This document shows positions 55,386 to 64,000 of a stretch of DNA of 64,000 nt, one piece after another (the stretch's first letter is position 1; each line of letters begins with the position of its first letter). Origin of the DNA: a candidate division Zixibacteria bacterium RBG_16_53_22 (lineage in GTDB: Bacteria; Zixibacteria; MSB-5A5; UBA10806); contig MEWP01000063.1 in the NCBI GenBank assembly GCA_001775395.1, forward strand, positions 1-64,000, in the 5' to 3' direction. The translations under genes were made by a program, and so were the position numbers. The notes beneath the pieces are model-generated. The model had not been told where the DNA came from, did no database searches, and saw nothing but the letters and a program-made list of their open reading frames with translations.

Positions 55386-56885
55386 GTGGCAAACCCACAA
55401 AACCCAGGCACCTTCGATTTCTGGATCACCGACCGGCTGGCCTTCCAAAATGCGCCGCCCCGGTCGGGTGATACAGGCACGTTCGACAACTGGGTTACAG
55501 ACAGGGTTTATTTCCAGGATTATGTCGAAGCTGCTGGCGAGGCATCCAGCAGCAGCTCGTCCAGCTCTTCGTCATCCAGCTCAAGTTCTTCCTCTAGTTC
55601 TAGTTCATCGAGTACTAGCTCGTCCAGTTCTTCATCATCCAGCTCCAGCAGCAGCTCGTCGTCCAGTTCTAGCTCATCTTCATCGAGTAGCTCAAGTACG
55701 TCGAGCAGCAGCAGTTCATCGAGTTCAAGTTCTAGCTCGTCGAGCACTAGTTCGTCTTCATCCAGTTCAAGCTCATCTTCGAGTAGTAGTAGCTCATCCA
55801 GTTCGTCGTCTTCGTCTAGCAGTAGCTCAAGCTCCTCAACGAGTTCATCTTCTAGTTCGAGCACAAGTTCCTCGTCTAGTAGTTCTAGTTCTTCATCTTC
55901 GTCCAGCAGCTCAAGTTCATCGTCGAGCTCGACTAGTAGCTCATCTTCATCGTCGAGCAGTAGTAGTTCGTCGTCGTCTAGCTCCAGTAGTTCCAGCTCA
56001 TCATCTAGCAGCAGTTCAAGTTCCAGCTCGTCGTCTAGCTCTAGCTCGACAAGCTCTAGCAGCTCTTCGAGTTCAAGCAGTAGCACTTCATCGTCGTCAT
56101 CTAGCTCGACTAGTAGTTCTAGTTCGAGTTCATCCAGCAGCTCTTCGTCGAGTAGCAGCAGCTCAAGTAGCTCAAGCTCGACTACCAGCTCATCGTCTAG
56201 CTCAAGCAGTTCCTCAAGTTCATCGTCTAGCAGTTCCAGTTCATCTTCATCCAGCAGCAGCTCGTCATCCTCAAGCTCGACCAGTAGCTCTAGCAGCACA
56301 TCTGAATCATCAAGTTCGTCGAGCAGCTCAAGTTCGAGTTCATCGAGTTCGAGCAGCAGCAGTTCCAGCTCATCATCCAGCTCCAGTTCGTCGAGCAGTA
56401 GCTCTACATCGTCCAGTAGTTCCAGCTCGTCATCTAGCTCAAGCAGTAGTAGTTCTAGCAGTAGTTCATCTTCGAGTTCGTCCATCTCAAGTAGCAGTTC
56501 GACTTCTATATCCAGCAGTTCCAGCTCGTCCAGCAGTAGCTCGTCATCGAGTAGCTCTTCAAGCTCATCTAGCAGTACATCTGTATCGTCGTCCAGCAGC
56601 AGCTCAAGCTCAGGCAGTAGTAGCTCGTCTTCGTCCAGCTCGTCTTGGTCATCCAGTAGTTCGAGTTCATCCAGCAGTATATCCAGCGTATCCTCGTCTT
56701 CGAGCAGCAGCTCGACTTCAATTTCAAGTTCAAGCAGCTCGATTAGTATCCAATACCAGCCTGATGCACTGGACTTCAACGTGACTATCTCACGCCTGAG
56801 TCTAGAATTCGACGTGGAGTGTGCGGATACACTGGACTTCGACGTAGAGTATACAGATACGCTGGACTTCAATGTAGAGAGGTAA
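55386..56885 (+). CDS. poly-serine virion-associated protein (Ser tract 55545-56750, about 400 residues)
   Basis: Codon-level reading; N-term TFDFWITDRLAFQ/TFDNWVTDRVYFQ repeats; C-term DALDFNV..LEFDV..DTLDFDV..DTLDFNV repeats. Confidence 0.85.
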   Translation: MANPQNPGTFDFWITDRLAFQNAPPRSGDTGTFDNWVTDRVYFQDYVEAAGEASSSSSSSSSSSSSSSSSSSSSSSTSSSSSSSSSSSSSSSSSSSSSSSSSSSTSSSSSSSSSSSSSSSTSSSSSSSSSSSSSSSSSSSSSSSSSSSSSSTSSSSSSSTSSSSSSSSSSSSSSSSSSSSSSTSSSSSSSSSSSSSSSSSSSSSSSSSSSSSSSSSSSSSSTSSSSSSSSSSSTSSSSSSSTSSSSSSSSSSSSSSSSSSSSSSSTTSSSSSSSSSSSSSSSSSSSSSSSSSSSSSSSTSSSSSTSESSSSSSSSSSSSSSSSSSSSSSSSSSSSSSSSSTSSSSSSSSSSSSSSSSSSSSSSSSSISSSSSTSISSSSSSSSSSSSSSSSSSSSSSTSVSSSSSSSSSGSSSSSSSSSSWSSSSSSSSSSISSVSSSSSSSSTSISSSSSSISIQYQPDALDFNVTISRLSLEFDVECADTLDFDVEYTDTLDFNVER

Positions 56886-56889
56886 TTTT

Positions 56890-57204
56890 ATGGAAGCACA
56901 CCACAATGATATTGGTACGATCCTACGCCTGACGGTGCGCCGTCAGGATGGCAACGTGGAAAGCGGTCTGGGCTTGGCTACCAATCTATACATCTACCTG
57001 ACGCCGCCCAGTGGCGTAGATAAGACCAAGGCAGCCGTATTAAGCAGCAATGGATCTGACGGGAAAATGCAATACGTCACCGTGAATGGCGATCTGGATG
57101 AGACAGGCTCCTGGCAGATCCAGGGCTACATCAAGTTCAGCAATAGCCAGATATTCAAGACCAGCGTGCGCCAGTTCAACGTGCTGGCGAATTTGGTGCC
57201 GTAG
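56890..57204 (+). CDS. BppU-N-like baseplate/tail protein
   Basis: NDIGTILRLTVRRQDGNVESGL...YLTPPSGVDKTKAAVLSSNGSDGKMQYVT...GSWQIQGYI. Confidence 0.6.
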   Translation: MEAHHNDIGTILRLTVRRQDGNVESGLGLATNLYIYLTPPSGVDKTKAAVLSSNGSDGKMQYVTVNGDLDETGSWQIQGYIKFSNSQIFKTSVRQFNVLANLVP

Positions 57205-57207
57205 TAT

Positions 57208-59646
57208 ATGCCTATCATAAAAGCAAGTATCTGCTCACTTGATAACCTGCCTATCCTGAAAGAACAGGTCGAGATTCTAAGAGATGACCCCTTAATCAAC
57301 GAGATCATAGTTGTTATAAATGGGTCTATCGATGGCAGCCGTGAGTGGATTGCAACCCAAACAGGCTTAACAGTAATCAACATGGAAGAGAACAGAGGGG
57401 CCAGTGTTGGCAGAAACACCGGCATAGATACCGCAGGCAAATTTGATTACATTCTATTGCTAGATGGCGGAATTGTTCCATTGCGTGGTAGCATTGGGTA
57501 TATGCTTGACTATCTTGAAAAGCACCCTGAAGTAGATGTCATCTCACCAGAAATAGCCACATGTTTTTCTACGAATAGAGAAGAAGCCTGGAGACGCATG
57601 CCTGGCCCAATCGACGAGAGCACTTGCTTCCCACAACGCATGCTAAGTAGTACAGCCTATGCTCTATGTAGATTTAATGCATTTGATGGCATCAGATTTA
57701 CAGAAGAAGGCCCATATGGTAAATCTGGTTGGAAATGCGAAGACAACTGGATGGCTTTTGTCTGGAATGAAGCTGGCATCATCCACCACGATTTTGGCGG
57801 CATCAAAGCATATCGCAAGCAGTCTGGTTCTTTCGCCAGGCAATACAAAGAAACTGGCGTATATCCATCGCAGTATGGGTCTGTGTATGAACAAGCCCTG
57901 GTCTTGCTCTGGCAACGCTTCCCCCACCAATGGAACCAATGGAACACCTATCGTAACCCGGTCCTCGACGTATCCTGCGTGGTGTTGGGCTGGAACGAGT
58001 ATCCCATGTTTGCGCGTGCCATCAAGGCGCTGCACGACGAGCTGCACGATACGCCGCACGAGGTTATCTTTGTTGACAACGGCTCGACCGACAAAACGAA
58101 GTGGTGGCTGGACACTTTCGCCCTGCGCCAGCCCCACGGCGACACCACCATCGATGGCGAGACAGACGAGATATTGAGACGAGGTGAGCAGCTTGAATCC
58201 ATCTGGACAGGCAACGTTATCCGAGTGGACTTACCAACTAATATGGGTGCCGGTTACGGTTACAACGCTGGTTTTGAACATAGTAGAGGGAAGTATGTAT
58301 TCTATCTGTCGGGCGATATATTGCCCGTCCCAGGCAGTGTGCTTGGCCTCAAACGCTACCTCGACGAGCATCCCGACGTTGATTACGTAGCCGCCAATGC
58401 CTGGTGCAGTCAGGACCAGAGTGAGCAGGTCGAGTTCTCGCCCGCGAGCTACGAGGGCCTACCTGCCATGGGTTTAGGCAATTATGCCTTTTGCTACGCC
58501 ATGATACGCAGGCGAGTGATCGACGCGGGCGTGCGCATGGGCGACCAGGGGCCATTTGCCGGACCTGGCTGCGGCTTCGAGGATGCCGAGTTCGCCAACC
58601 AGATGTATGAGAAGAGTTTCCGTGGCTTCGTCTTCAACCAGCCCGCTTACTACCACCAGCGACGCGACTTCAAGAGAAGCGGGCTTGTCCCCACCGAGGC
58701 AGATTGGGCAAGCGAGTCCAAAATCAGACTCGCACTTGACGAGCGCCGCCAGTGGCTATGGACGCGCTGGCCCAAGAGCAATTTTGCCATCCTGCACTAT
58801 CACGACCAGCCGCCAGCGCGCCACATCAGGAAGGTTGCCGTCGTGTGGCAGGCAGTCGAGAACCAGCCGGGGCCAGGTGGGCACTTGCTGGCGGCTTTGC
58901 AAAGTATATGCCAGGCCGATCACTTCAACCCTGGCGACGAGCCAGAAGGCTACGATAACTACGTCTACGTAGACGATGGGCCGAGCAGCTACCTGGAGCC
59001 GCTGCGCCGACCGGCCTACTTCTGGGCCATTGACATGATCCTGCCCCACCAGACGTGGAGGCAGGCACCTGAGACCTACCTGGAACGCGCCCGCCATTTC
59101 GATAAGACCTTTGCCGCGCAGCCATGTGCAGTGGAGTATTTCAAGGAACGCGGTATCGATGCCGAGTGGCTGCCACTGGCGGCTAACCCGGACTATCACA
59201 AGCCTTATGATGAAACTAAGGATTATGATTGGATCGCCCTATGGCACAACACGGGCTTGCGGGTGGACTATGCCCAACTGGCGATCTTCAACTTCCCGCG
59301 TGGCTACGTGGGCTATGCGCCAGGCGAAGCCTACAGTCAGTATCTATCACGGGCTCGCTGTGCGCTCAACCTGAGCCGGTCAGACGAACTAAACCTGCGC
59401 GTGTTCGAGGTCATGGCAACCGGCGTGCCATTGATTACAGACCGGGCCAGGGGAGTAGATACGCTGTTCGCGGAGAACGAGCACTACCTGGGCTTCTCCA
59501 ACAGCGACGAGGTGCTGGCGCAGATAGCCTGGGTGATCGGGCACCCTGGTGAAGCCGAACTCATGGCGACCAGGGCCAGGCAATTGGTTCTGGATAAGCA
59601 CACCTATTATCAGCGCACGTTACAAATATTTGGCAGGCAGGAGTAA
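57208..59646 (+). CDS. multidomain glycosyltransferase (two GT2 domains plus CgeB-like domain)
   Basis: EIIVVINGSIDGSREW...; EVIFVDNGSTDKTKWW...NMGAGYGYNAGFEHSRGKYVFYLSGD; C-term NLSRSDELNLRVFEVMATGVPLITDRARGVDTLF. Confidence 0.85.
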   Translation: MPIIKASICSLDNLPILKEQVEILRDDPLINEIIVVINGSIDGSREWIATQTGLTVINMEENRGASVGRNTGIDTAGKFDYILLLDGGIVPLRGSIGYMLDYLEKHPEVDVISPEIATCFSTNREEAWRRMPGPIDESTCFPQRMLSSTAYALCRFNAFDGIRFTEEGPYGKSGWKCEDNWMAFVWNEAGIIHHDFGGIKAYRKQSGSFARQYKETGVYPSQYGSVYEQALVLLWQRFPHQWNQWNTYRNPVLDVSCVVLGWNEYPMFARAIKALHDELHDTPHEVIFVDNGSTDKTKWWLDTFALRQPHGDTTIDGETDEILRRGEQLESIWTGNVIRVDLPTNMGAGYGYNAGFEHSRGKYVFYLSGDILPVPGSVLGLKRYLDEHPDVDYVAANAWCSQDQSEQVEFSPASYEGLPAMGLGNYAFCYAMIRRRVIDAGVRMGDQGPFAGPGCGFEDAEFANQMYEKSFRGFVFNQPAYYHQRRDFKRSGLVPTEADWASESKIRLALDERRQWLWTRWPKSNFAILHYHDQPPARHIRKVAVVWQAVENQPGPGGHLLAALQSICQADHFNPGDEPEGYDNYVYVDDGPSSYLEPLRRPAYFWAIDMILPHQTWRQAPETYLERARHFDKTFAAQPCAVEYFKERGIDAEWLPLAANPDYHKPYDETKDYDWIALWHNTGLRVDYAQLAIFNFPRGYVGYAPGEAYSQYLSRARCALNLSRSDELNLRVFEVMATGVPLITDRARGVDTLFAENEHYLGFSNSDEVLAQIAWVIGHPGEAELMATRARQLVLDKHTYYQRTLQIFGRQE

Positions 59647-62600
59647 ATGCCCCCCAGTGTAACCGCCGTATTTGACGCCAACAGCGAAGGAACCCTTGTT
59701 GCCAGCCTGACTATTTCGGGCGTGACCACCTCTGGCAGCAACCGCCAATTGTTGGTCGGGGTAGCTATCCGGTCTGATTCGTCTACGATCAGTGGCGTGA
59801 CGCGGGGAGCCGAGACTTTTACCAGCCTGGGCAATGCCGCCAGCGGCTCGCTGTTGCGGGTGTATCTATTCCGCTGTGACAGTGAGCCAGCCACGGCGGC
59901 CACGGACATAGTGTGTACCGTCAGCGGTGCAGATCGCCCGGTAGCCGCCAGCGCTGTGGCATTACAAGATGTACACCAGACCACGCCGTATGGCACTGCC
60001 GCTACTGCCGCTACTGCCAGCGACGTAGGTCTATCTGTATCGCCTGGCAGCGCCCTGGGCGACCTGATCATAGACGTGCTGACCACCCATGCCAATGCGA
60101 CTGCGCATGCCACCACTCAATCTGGACAGAATATCGAGGTCAGCAACCCGGCAGGCAGCGATGCGGCTACACGTATGGACGAGTACCAGTCCAGCCGCGC
60201 CGGTGCAGCAGGCAATACCACCATGGGCTGGTCGTGGACTACCGCCACAGAAGGCGGCCTGGTAGGTGTGGCAGTCAAGCCATCTGAGGCATCCTCCAGC
60301 AGCAGCTCGTCCAGCTCATCTTCGACTTCGAGTAGCTCGTCTTCGTCCAGCTCGTCCTCCAGCTCGTCTACTACTTCGTCATCATCATCGTCGCTGCCGC
60401 CCTCCGCTTACCCGGTCATCATCGACCACGAGGAAGGTGATTTCACCGATTACGACTCGACTGTAACCGACGGCGGGCGATTGCAGGTCACAGCCGCCGC
60501 TGCTATGGTCAGTCTATACGGACTGTCGGTGCCCACTGATGGCGACACGGATGCTATTTATGGACACAAGGACATGCCCACCCTGTCCACCGGGCTGGTG
60601 CGCTGCCGTTTTTACTTCGACCCTAACAGCACAGCCACCATCGGCGAGTTCTCGGATATACCCATCCTGGAGCTTAACAGTGCAGCCGGGCGGGTGGCGT
60701 CGGTCACATACCGCGTCACCAGCTCAGCAACTCGCAGTGTGCGTGCCACTATCGTGAACGACGCGGGCACGCCCAGCCTGACCGCCCTGATCACCATCAC
60801 CGACGCGCAGCATTATATCGAGATCAGGCTGGAACGGGCCGCTGATTCCGGTAGCAGCGACGGGCGTGTCGATATTTGGGTAGACGGTGCCGGGCTACAA
60901 AGCGTGACGGGCATCGACAACTACGACAGGTTCGACGACCTGGATAGCCTGCGGGCGGGCGCACTGGCGGATCAGGGTGGCGACCCGCTGAGCGGCACCC
61001 TGTACATCGACGAGATCGTGGTGTCTGACGAAGATGTCGAGATAGGGCCGGTTTATGACTGGCAGGTATCAGCCGATTCAGATGATTGTTACGACACTGA
61101 CTCGGCTGGATTCTACCTGGGTGGCTACGAAGGCTTAATTTACCTGGGGAACTCTATCTCTGGCGGGAATGACGCTGGTGGTTTCAGATTCCAGAATATA
61201 ACCATACCCAATAGCTCAACCATCAATTCAGCAACATTGCAAGTCTACTCAACAGGCAGCATAGTCGGTACACCAGAAACTAAAATCGTAGCCGAAGCTG
61301 CTGACAATCCTGGACCTTGGGCCGGTAGCACACACGAGCCCATCGGCATCAGTGAAACCACAGCCAAAGTAGATTGGGATATAGCTTCATGGACAAGTGG
61401 CTGGCGTATTTCGCCAGACATCGCAACTGTTATTCAGGAGATTGTCAATCGTGCTGGTTGGTCGAGCGGCAACGCTATATGCCTGGTAGTGCGTAACGAT
61501 GGTTCCAGTAGTGAGGAGTGCGAATTATATGACTACACTGGCAATAATGCACTGACTGCCAGATTAAGTATTAGTTATACGGAGCCCAGCAGCTCGTCGT
61601 CAAGCTCATCTTCGACCAGCAGCACATCGTCCAGTACGAGTTCGTCGTCGAGTAGCAGTTCATCCAGTTCGAGTTCATCTAGCAGCTCGTCGTCGAGCAG
61701 CAGCAGCTCAAGCTCGTCGAGTTCGTCAAGTACAAGTAGCAGCTCGTCGAGCAGTTCCAGCTCGTCGTCATCCAGTTCTTCATCGTCGAGTAGTAGCAGC
61801 TCGTCCAGCTCGTCTACTACTACTTCTTCTTCGTCGTCCATACCGCCATGCGTCAGCCCGGTCTACAAAGACGATGCCAACCTGCAAGGCTTGTGGCTGT
61901 TGGAGGAGGCCAGCGGTACGCGCTATGACTACACGCCCAACAACAACGATTTAACCGACGCCGCTTCGGTGGCCCAATCTGCTGACCATAAGGAAGGCAG
62001 CTACAGCGCCGATTTCGAGGCTGGCGACGTAGATTACCTGGAGATCGCCGACGCAGCCCAGGTCGGGCTGGACATCACGGGCAATCTGACCATCTGCTGC
62101 TGGTTCAAGGCGGAGAGTTTCCCACAAGACAGGCAAATCCCGGTTTCCAAGATGGGTGCATCGAGTCAATTCGGTTATGGATTATATATTGACCGCAATA
62201 TCACAGATCGCCTGTTGGTAGCTCAACTTTCCGGCGATGGCAGCAGTACCAGCTCGGCCATAGGAGCAACCAGCCTCAGTGCGGAGACGTGGCATCACGT
62301 CGCCATGGTTTACAACGGCACAGATATTCGCATCTACCTCAACGGCGTGCTGGACGAGAACGGCGCGTCAAACCCACTGAGTTATTCGTCCGGTATTTAC
62401 AATAACAATGCCGCCTTCCAGATCGGGCGTAGCGTGGGCGATGGCGACAGCTATACCTTTGACGGCCTGATCGACGAGGTGGCTGTCTTTGACCGGGCCT
62501 TGTCGGCTGACGAGATCATGTGCATCTATCTGAACGGTATCGAAGACCCGATACCCAGTAGTAGTTCATCGTCGTCTTCGAGTAGCAGCTCATCTTCATC

Positions 62601-64000
62601 GTCAAGCAGCTCGTCTACTACCAGCAGCTCGTCTTCGTCCAGCTCCAGCTCGTCCTCCAGCTCGTCGTCAAGCTCGTCTTCGACCAGCAGCACATCGTCC
62701 AGTACGAGTTCGTCGTCCAGTAGCAGCTCAAGCTCGTCGAGTTCGTCCAGTTCCAGTTCGTCCAGCAGCACGTCATCGAGTTCAAGTTCAAGCAGTAGCT
62801 CGTCGTCGTCCAGCAGTTCAAGCTCAAGCAGCAGCTCGTCGTCGAGCAGCAGCAGCTCCAGCTCTTCGTCGTCATCCAGCTCCAGTAGTTCTAGCTCATC
62901 ATCCTCCAGCTCATCTACAAGTTCTTCATCTTCGAGCAGTAGCTCGTCGTCTACCAGTAGCTCATCTTCGTCCACGTCCACACAGACCAGCTCCAGCTCG
63001 ACTTCGAGTAGCTCGTCGAGCTCTACGTCCATCTCGTCGAGCTCGTCCAGCACCACATCCAGCAGCTCGTCCAGCACCAGCAGCTCGACTTCGAGCAGTA
63101 GCTCGTCCAGCTCGCAATCGTCTTCGTCCACATCCAGCTCAACTTCCAGCTCGTCGAGTAGCATATCCAGCTCGTCGTCGTCAAGCAGTACGTCCATCTC
63201 CGTGCCACCCGTGGCCCACCCGGTCCACATCGCCCGACCCATCCTGGAAATCTACGATCACGCGGGTAAGCAGTTCCGCATGCACGACGCCACTGCCATC
63301 AAGTACAGCAACCACTACTCGGAAGAGGGCTCCGGCTACGGTTACTTAGCCTTCAACCTCAAGCGCAAGGTGGGCTACGACTACCAGGACATCGGCTTCG
63401 GCTACCGCGCCATACTGCGCAAGGGCATCAACATGGTCCTGTTCGACGGCGTGATCGTCAAGATCGACGAGACACACGGCGGCGAGGGCGACCAGATCGT
63501 GGTCGGCTGTGTGGGCTGGAATAGCTTGCTGGCCTTCGACGTGAAGAACTTCATATTGAGTGATAGCCGCCTCAACCGCTGGCTGGGCTCACAGGTGGTA
63601 TCGGGCTCGTTCACGCCCGACAAATTCGACGCCAACAACTCGTGGACGGTAGACGACGTGAGCTACAGCGGGCTACAATTCAAGCCACGCCGAGGCAGCG
63701 ACTATATAGAGGATGACTACACCTACTTGCGCTACACTTTCGAGTTCGGCGAGACGGTAGCCAAATTAAGCTACGACTGGGAAACGGCCTTTCCCAACTC
63801 GTGGCCGGGCAAGTTCGAGGTGCTCGATGCGAATGGTACGGTGCTGCACTCGGAGACTGTCACCGGCTCAGGCAGCAAGACGCTTTCCATCTCCGGCGGC
63901 AATCACGTCGAAATCCGCATGTACGTGACGCAGGCAGGCGAGAGCACCGCCGAGGATAACACGGTGTACATCAGGTTGCAGAACGTGATAGTCTATTCCA
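59647..64000 (+). CDS. giant modular tail-tip/adhesin protein with three poly-Ser linkers; runs off right edge
   Basis: Hand-translated, no stop from ATG 59647 to window end (>=1451 codons); LamG-like domain 61843-62556 (TWHHVAMVYNGTDIRIYLNG...IDEVAVFDRALSADEI); C-term 63202- resembling siphovirus Gp37-like tail domain; absent from ORF track because no stop in window. Confidence 0.9.
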   Translation, partial: MPPSVTAVFDANSEGTLVASLTISGVTTSGSNRQLLVGVAIRSDSSTISGVTRGAETFTSLGNAASGSLLRVYLFRCDSEPATAATDIVCTVSGADRPVAASAVALQDVHQTTPYGTAATAATASDVGLSVSPGSALGDLIIDVLTTHANATAHATTQSGQNIEVSNPAGSDAATRMDEYQSSRAGAAGNTTMGWSWTTATEGGLVGVAVKPSEASSSSSSSSSSSTSSSSSSSSSSSSSSTTSSSSSSLPPSAYPVIIDHEEGDFTDYDSTVTDGGRLQVTAAAAMVSLYGLSVPTDGDTDAIYGHKDMPTLSTGLVRCRFYFDPNSTATIGEFSDIPILELNSAAGRVASVTYRVTSSATRSVRATIVNDAGTPSLTALITITDAQHYIEIRLERAADSGSSDGRVDIWVDGAGLQSVTGIDNYDRFDDLDSLRAGALADQGGDPLSGTLYIDEIVVSDEDVEIGPVYDWQVSADSDDCYDTDSAGFYLGGYEGLIYLGNSISGGNDAGGFRFQNITIPNSSTINSATLQVYSTGSIVGTPETKIVAEAADNPGPWAGSTHEPIGISETTAKVDWDIASWTSGWRISPDIATVIQEIVNRAGWSSGNAICLVVRNDGSSSEECELYDYTGNNALTARLSISYTEPSSSSSSSSSTSSTSSSTSSSSSSSSSSSSSSSSSSSSSSSSSSSSSSSTSSSSSSSSSSSSSSSSSSSSSSSSSSSTTTSSSSSIPPCVSPVYKDDANLQGLWLLEEASGTRYDYTPNNNDLTDAASVAQSADHKEGSYSADFEAGDVDYLEIADAAQVGLDITGNLTICCWFKAESFPQDRQIPVSKMGASSQFGYGLYIDRNITDRLLVAQLSGDGSSTSSAIGATSLSAETWHHVAMVYNGTDIRIYLNGVLDENGASNPLSYSSGIYNNNAAFQIGRSVGDGDSYTFDGLIDEVAVFDRALSADEIMCIYLNGIEDPIPSSSSSSSSSSSSSSSSSSSSTTSSSSSSSSSSSSSSSSSSSSTSSTSSSTSSSSSSSSSSSSSSSSSSSSSTSSSSSSSSSSSSSSSSSSSSSSSSSSSSSSSSSSSSSSSSSSSSSSSSTSSSSSSSSSSSTSSSSSSTSTQTSSSSTSSSSSSSTSISSSSSSTTSSSSSSTSSSTSSSSSSSSQSSSSTSSSTSSSSSSISSSSSSSSTSISVPPVAHPVHIARPILEIYDHAGKQFRMHDATAIKYSNHYSEEGSGYGYLAFNLKRKVGYDYQDIGFGYRAILRKGINMVLFDGVIVKIDETHGGEGDQIVVGCVGWNSLLAFDVKNFILSDSRLNRWLGSQVVSGSFTPDKFDANNSWTVDDVSYSGLQFKPRRGSDYIEDDYTYLRYTFEFGETVAKLSYDWETAFPNSWPGKFEVLDANGTVLHSETVTGSGSKTLSISGGNHVEIRMYVTQAGESTAEDNTVYIRLQNVIVYS
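60292..60393 (+). repeat. poly-Ser linker 1 of 59647 CDS
   Basis: Codon reading. Confidence 0.95.
61588..61839 (+). repeat. poly-Ser linker 2 of 59647 CDS
   Basis: Codon reading. Confidence 0.95.
62557..63201 (+). repeat. poly-Ser linker 3 of 59647 CDS (about 215 residues)
   Basis: Codon reading. Confidence 0.95.

Noticed and set aside
55366-56784. 472-aa plus-strand ORF rich in Val/Ala/His/Arg/Leu
   Set aside because: Out-of-frame reading of the same poly-Ser region; the 55386 frame has coherent N- and C-terminal domains
55520-56872. 450-aa acidic Leu/Glu/Asp-rich minus-strand ORF
   Set aside because: Antisense shadow of the poly-Ser codons (AGC/TCG reverse complements give Leu/Asp/Glu); no RBS or upstream operon context
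55545-63201. CRISPR array or minisatellite
   Set aside because: No constant repeat/unique spacer structure; translation shows poly-Ser coding
61575-63242. Minus-strand acidic ORFs 61575..61841 and 62526..63242
   Set aside because: Same antisense artefact over the poly-Ser linkers of the 59647 CDS

Overview
The window looks like part of a long-tailed tailed-phage (siphovirus-like) genome or prophage. I infer a Chloroflexota-type host, only from the TPxPT-rich lipoprotein style. A minus-strand arm (about 1-15.73 kb) carries many small, tightly coupled genes: Zn-ribbon proteins, bL12-CTD-like proteins, DUF551-like, a membrane-protein cluster with an FtsK/TraB-like ATPase, a LexA-like wHTH, RecU-like and HNH nucleases. 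It is divided from a plus-strand late arm by a divergent promoter region (15730-15854). The late arm reads: TerS-like, TerL (with a split or duplicated N-terminus), a portal fused to a zinc ribbon and a zincin, a 12-kb glycan/methyltransferase/sulfatase/sortase/glycosyltransferase cassette, Mu-I-like protease, decoration protein, MCP, head-tail genes, major tail protein, metallophosphoesterase, tail chaperones with a -1 frameshift site, a 2584-aa tape measure, distal tail, more glycosyltransferases, beta-helix protein, an approximately 400-residue poly-serine protein, and a giant modular poly-Ser-linked adhesin. That adhesin runs off the right edge and is missing from the supplied ORF track. 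Most interesting: (i) poly-Ser virion proteins interleaved with glycosyltransferases, a candidate virion O-glycosylation system; (ii) a dispersed palindrome family GAGTCCAA-N-TTGGACTC that sits in all three reading frames of unrelated genes; (iii) a phage-encoded sortase-like protein next to a lipoprotein; (iv) a portal-zincin fusion; (v) a G-rich, palindrome-rich intergenic locus at 6.94-7.75 kb. All homology calls are from reading motifs; no database search was run.
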